This document shows positions 31,614 to 34,016 of a stretch of DNA of 34,016 nt, piece by piece. Under the pieces are notes generated by a model, which was not told the DNA's origin, did not search any database, and saw only the letters and a list, made by a program, of their open reading frames with translations. Source of the stretch: JAGLSB01 sp023135955 (GTDB taxonomy: Bacteria; Bacteroidota; Bacteroidia; Bacteroidales; GCA-2748055); contig DAOVIO010000024.1 in the NCBI GenBank assembly GCA_030673645.1, positions 1 through 34,016 of the forward strand, read 5' to 3'. Positions within the stretch are counted from its first letter, which is position 1. Every line of letters begins with the position of its first letter. A program made the position numbers and the translations under genes.

Positions 31614-33014
31614 ATGAAGAATACTGGACAAGATCTTGTGAAGCGAATAGCTAGTTTAGTTAGACAAAATCAAGATTTAAATAATGAAAATGAGGATCTG
31701 AGAAATCAAGTAAATGATCTTAAAACGGAACTTGAGGTCTATAAGAAAGATTTCTCAATATCGCGTTCAGAGAAAATCGAGGGTAAAATCTTGCTGGAAA
31801 AAGCTACATCGCTTAGGTTTAATATGGCTACTGTAATGTTTGCAGATATACATGGCTTCGAGAATATTAAGGAAGGAATGGATAGCGCGCAGGTCATGGA
31901 TGACCTTGATGAGATTTTATTTCATTTTGATGAAATACTGAAAAAATATAAGATTCAAAAAATTAAGACTATTGGTGATACTATTATGGCAGCCGGAGGA
32001 GTTCCTAAAAAGAATATGACCAATCCTGTTGATGTTGTTCTGGCTGCCATTGAGATGCAAAATTTTCTTAAAGATCATTGGGAGAAAGATTCTTCCGAAA
32101 ATAAAATATGGAACCTGAAAATTGGTATTCATACTGGGCCGGTTACTGCAACTATTAGCGGGAAGAAAAAGAAAACTTACGAAATAAAGGGCGATACTGT
32201 AAATATGGCGACAAGAATGCAGTCTTATGCCAGGGATGGAGATATTCATATTTCAGTTATGACCTATGAGCTTACAAAGGAATTTTTTGAGTGCGAATAT
32301 TTTGGGAAAATGCCCGTAAAGTACAAAGCGGATCTTGAGATTTTTGATGTCAAAGCTTTAAAACCTGAATTCTCAGAAGACAATGCCGGATCTATTCCTA
32401 ATGAAAAGTTTGGTATTAAATTCAAACTGATTCAGTTTATGGATATACAGGAATTGATCCTCGATAAACTTGAAAAAGAGCTACCCTCATATTTATACTA
32501 CCACAATGTTAAACATACTGTGGATGTAGTAACTGAGGTTGAATTGATGGGTTGGGCTGAAAGTGTGACTGATGAAGAGATACTTTTACTAAAAACTGCA
32601 GGTTTATTTCATGATGCAGGTCACACAGTCGAATACGACGAACATGAGTATCATGGAACAGTAATGGTGAAGGAGATGCTTCCTGATTATGGTTATTCTG
32701 AAGATCAAATAAACAGAATTTGTGACATTATCATGGCAACAAAAATGCCTCCACAACCCAAAGACCTTTTACAAAGAATTATTTGTGATGCTGATCTGGA
32801 TTATTTAGGCAGGAGTGATATGATTCCTGTTTCAAATACATTATATGAAGAGCTAAAAGAGCAAAATAAAATTGGAACAATTGATGACTGGAACAGATTA
32901 CAAATAAAATTTATTTCTGTGCATCAATATTTCACGCAAACTGCCCGAAGCCTAAGGGAAGTGAATAAGCAATTGCAGATTGAGAGAATAAGGAGTCTTT
33001 TGCCTGAAGAGTGA
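31614..33014 (+). CDS. Class III nucleotide cyclase fused to an HD domain
   Basis: The 466-residue soluble protein has an N-terminal coiled coil (about 10-50), a class III cyclase domain (about 65-250) and an HD domain (about 285-420). Cyclase catalytic residues are complete: metal-binding Asp78 (MFADIHGF) and Asp122 (KTIGDTIM), Lys118 at the purine-recognition site, and Asn197 and Arg201 in TVNMATRM. The second purine-recognition position is Glu190 (TYEIKGD), where adenylate cyclases usually have Asp, so ATP is likely but not certain. The HD domain has YYHNVKHT, GLFHDAGHT (His333-Asp334) and CDADLDYLG (Asp392), fitting a metal-dependent phosphohydrolase such as a nucleotide phosphodiesterase. 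Synthesis and breakdown in one chain is inference. It is divergent from the EEP gene. Confidence 0.9.
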   Translation: MKNTGQDLVKRIASLVRQNQDLNNENEDLRNQVNDLKTELEVYKKDFSISRSEKIEGKILLEKATSLRFNMATVMFADIHGFENIKEGMDSAQVMDDLDEILFHFDEILKKYKIQKIKTIGDTIMAAGGVPKKNMTNPVDVVLAAIEMQNFLKDHWEKDSSENKIWNLKIGIHTGPVTATISGKKKKTYEIKGDTVNMATRMQSYARDGDIHISVMTYELTKEFFECEYFGKMPVKYKADLEIFDVKALKPEFSEDNAGSIPNEKFGIKFKLIQFMDIQELILDKLEKELPSYLYYHNVKHTVDVVTEVELMGWAESVTDEEILLLKTAGLFHDAGHTVEYDEHEYHGTVMVKEMLPDYGYSEDQINRICDIIMATKMPPQPKDLLQRIICDADLDYLGRSDMIPVSNTLYEELKEQNKIGTIDDWNRLQIKFISVHQYFTQTARSLREVNKQLQIERIRSLLPEE

Positions 33015-33054
33015 GGATGGTGTGGCGGAGTGCTAGTATACTAGTGTGGTGATG
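33015..33054 (+). repeat. GTG-rich repeat after the cyclase stop
   Basis: GGATGGTGTGGCGGAGTGCT followed by AGTATACTAGTGTGGTGATG directly follows the stop codon. It is of the same type as the sequences after the genes ending at 18008 and 8173. Confidence 0.5.
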
Positions 33055-34016
33055 CTATCTAACAATTACACTCTTATCAAAATCCAGAAAGAAAGTAGTG
33101 CCTTCACCTACTGTGCTTTTATAAGATATTTTTGCTCCCATAATTTCAGCCAAACCTTTAGAGATAGCCAGACCAAGTCCTGCACCTTGTTTAAATTTTT
33201 CTTGCATATTTTCATTCTTTACAAAAGACTTAAATACATAAGGACGGAAGTGCTCAGGAATTCCCGGTCCGTTATCTGACACAAAGATGCTGAGATATTT
33301 ATTGTTTATTTTATATCCCAGGCATACTTCTCCCTCCGATGAATATTTTGATGCATTAGTAACCAGATTTGTAATAATCTGCTCTAGCTTCACAAGATCT
33401 GTCCTGACAATAAGATTTTCATTGAGTTTTGGTAAGTCAGTAACAAATGTAATTTCCTTTTCCCTAAAAAATTCATTCAGGAATTTATATAAATTCGTCA
33501 GAATAACATTCAAATCAATGTCTTCATATTTCACCTGCAATGAATTTGATTCAATCATTGAAATTTCAATAAGATTATTCAGAATTTCCATCAAATATTC
33601 TCCCCTTCCACTGATAATCTCGAGGTATGATTTTCTTTTCTCAGGGCTCAGTTCTTCATTATTCAAAAGTGTAGTAAAACCAAGGATCCCATTCATTGGG
33701 GTCCTTATTTCATGCGATATATTTGCCAGAAACATTGATTTAAGTTTGTCAGATTCTATGGCCTTATTAGTAATCTTCTCAAGTTCCTTTGTCCGCCTTA
33801 ATATTCTATCTTCTAATTCAAAGTTTATCCTTTCAACCTTCCTTTTTTCAACCTCCAGCAAATTTTTGTGATAAAAATTCATTCTTAAGGTTAATTCATA
33901 AAAATATGAGGAGAACATACCAAGTAGATTAGCTGAAATAAGGAAGAAATTAATTGTTATAATGTAATCAATAGAATAATCAATGAAGAATAATATTACT
34001 ATTTCGAAACTAATTA
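33055..34016 (-). CDS. Membrane sensor histidine kinase, 5' end outside the window
   Basis: The frame stays open to the window edge, so the Met at 33918 is internal; about 319 residues are visible. The first 40 are two hydrophobic stretches (IVILFFIDYSIDYIITINFF, then LISANLLGMF) that look like transmembrane helices. A coiled coil follows (LLEVEKRKVERINFELEDRI), then HisKA with the phospho-acceptor His in FLANISHEIRTPMNGILGF and a HATPase domain with NLVTNASKYS, VSDNGPGIP and GAGLGLAISKGLAEIMG. It ends right after the ATPase domain, with no receiver domain. The kinase core is complete and should be active. Input signal and partner regulator are unknown. The neighbouring cyclase gene is convergent. 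Confidence 0.93.
   Translation of the reverse strand, partial: ISFEIVILFFIDYSIDYIITINFFLISANLLGMFSSYFYELTLRMNFYHKNLLEVEKRKVERINFELEDRILRRTKELEKITNKAIESDKLKSMFLANISHEIRTPMNGILGFTTLLNNEELSPEKRKSYLEIISGRGEYLMEILNNLIEISMIESNSLQVKYEDIDLNVILTNLYKFLNEFFREKEITFVTDLPKLNENLIVRTDLVKLEQIITNLVTNASKYSSEGEVCLGYKINNKYLSIFVSDNGPGIPEHFRPYVFKSFVKNENMQEKFKQGAGLGLAISKGLAEIMGAKISYKSTVGEGTTFFLDFDKSVIVR

Overview
The window is an AT-rich stretch of chromosome from a member of the Bacteroidota. The main evidence is a 286-residue primary sigma factor, two TonB-dependent receptors with carboxypeptidase-regulatory-like N-termini each followed by a DUF4249 lipoprotein, a sigma/FecR/receptor operon, weak Shine-Dalgarno sequences, and one or two promoters of the TAnnTTTG type. 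The order or genus cannot be fixed from the sequence; a marine or sediment Marinilabiliales/Bacteroidales-like organism is a guess. No rRNA, tRNA, CRISPR array, prophage or intact insertion sequence was seen.

Layout. 1-3612: the end of a receptor/DUF4249 pair plus a small SRPBCC-like protein. 3806-5433: a DEAD-box helicase between two gene remnants (a PAS fragment and a frameshifted sulfatase start). 5435-7951: a metal/metalloid group made of a CDF transporter, a SigZ-type sigma factor with a cysteine-bearing tail, and the arsenite methyltransferase ArsM. 8009-9860: a strong terminator, a secreted Ser/Thr-rich OB-fold protein and a repeat-rich gap. 9861-14353: a frameshifted small gene, a hybrid histidine kinase co-transcribed with a PhnD-like binding protein, and a sugar-transporter pseudogene with a large internal deletion. 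14700-18538: an M14 peptidase and a DUF1080 protein in one operon, then a carboxymuconolactone-decarboxylase-like protein. 18609-25337: ECF sigma, FecR, TonB receptor and DUF4249, then a palindrome-rich repeat cluster and a lipoprotein gene. 25614-33014: housekeeping and signalling genes (rpoD, acyl-CoA ligase, uvrB, an EEP-family protein, a nucleotide cyclase-HD fusion). 33055-34016: the C-terminal part of a membrane histidine kinase that runs off the window.

How the parts connect. The sigma/FecR/receptor block is a classic surface-signalling uptake system. Its gap between sigma and fecR carries a motif (GGGTAAA then ATGTGTGAT) that recurs without gaps in front of the lipoprotein gene at 24225, which suggests that gene belongs to the same regulon. 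In the metal block, SigZ has no visible anti-sigma factor and ends in CC-x19-CxxC, so it may sense metalloid itself and control arsM.

The region also shows erosion and repeat invasion. There are four broken genes and several families of dispersed palindromic or direct repeats. One repeat appears to have entered the ATP-binding domain of the hybrid kinase in frame.
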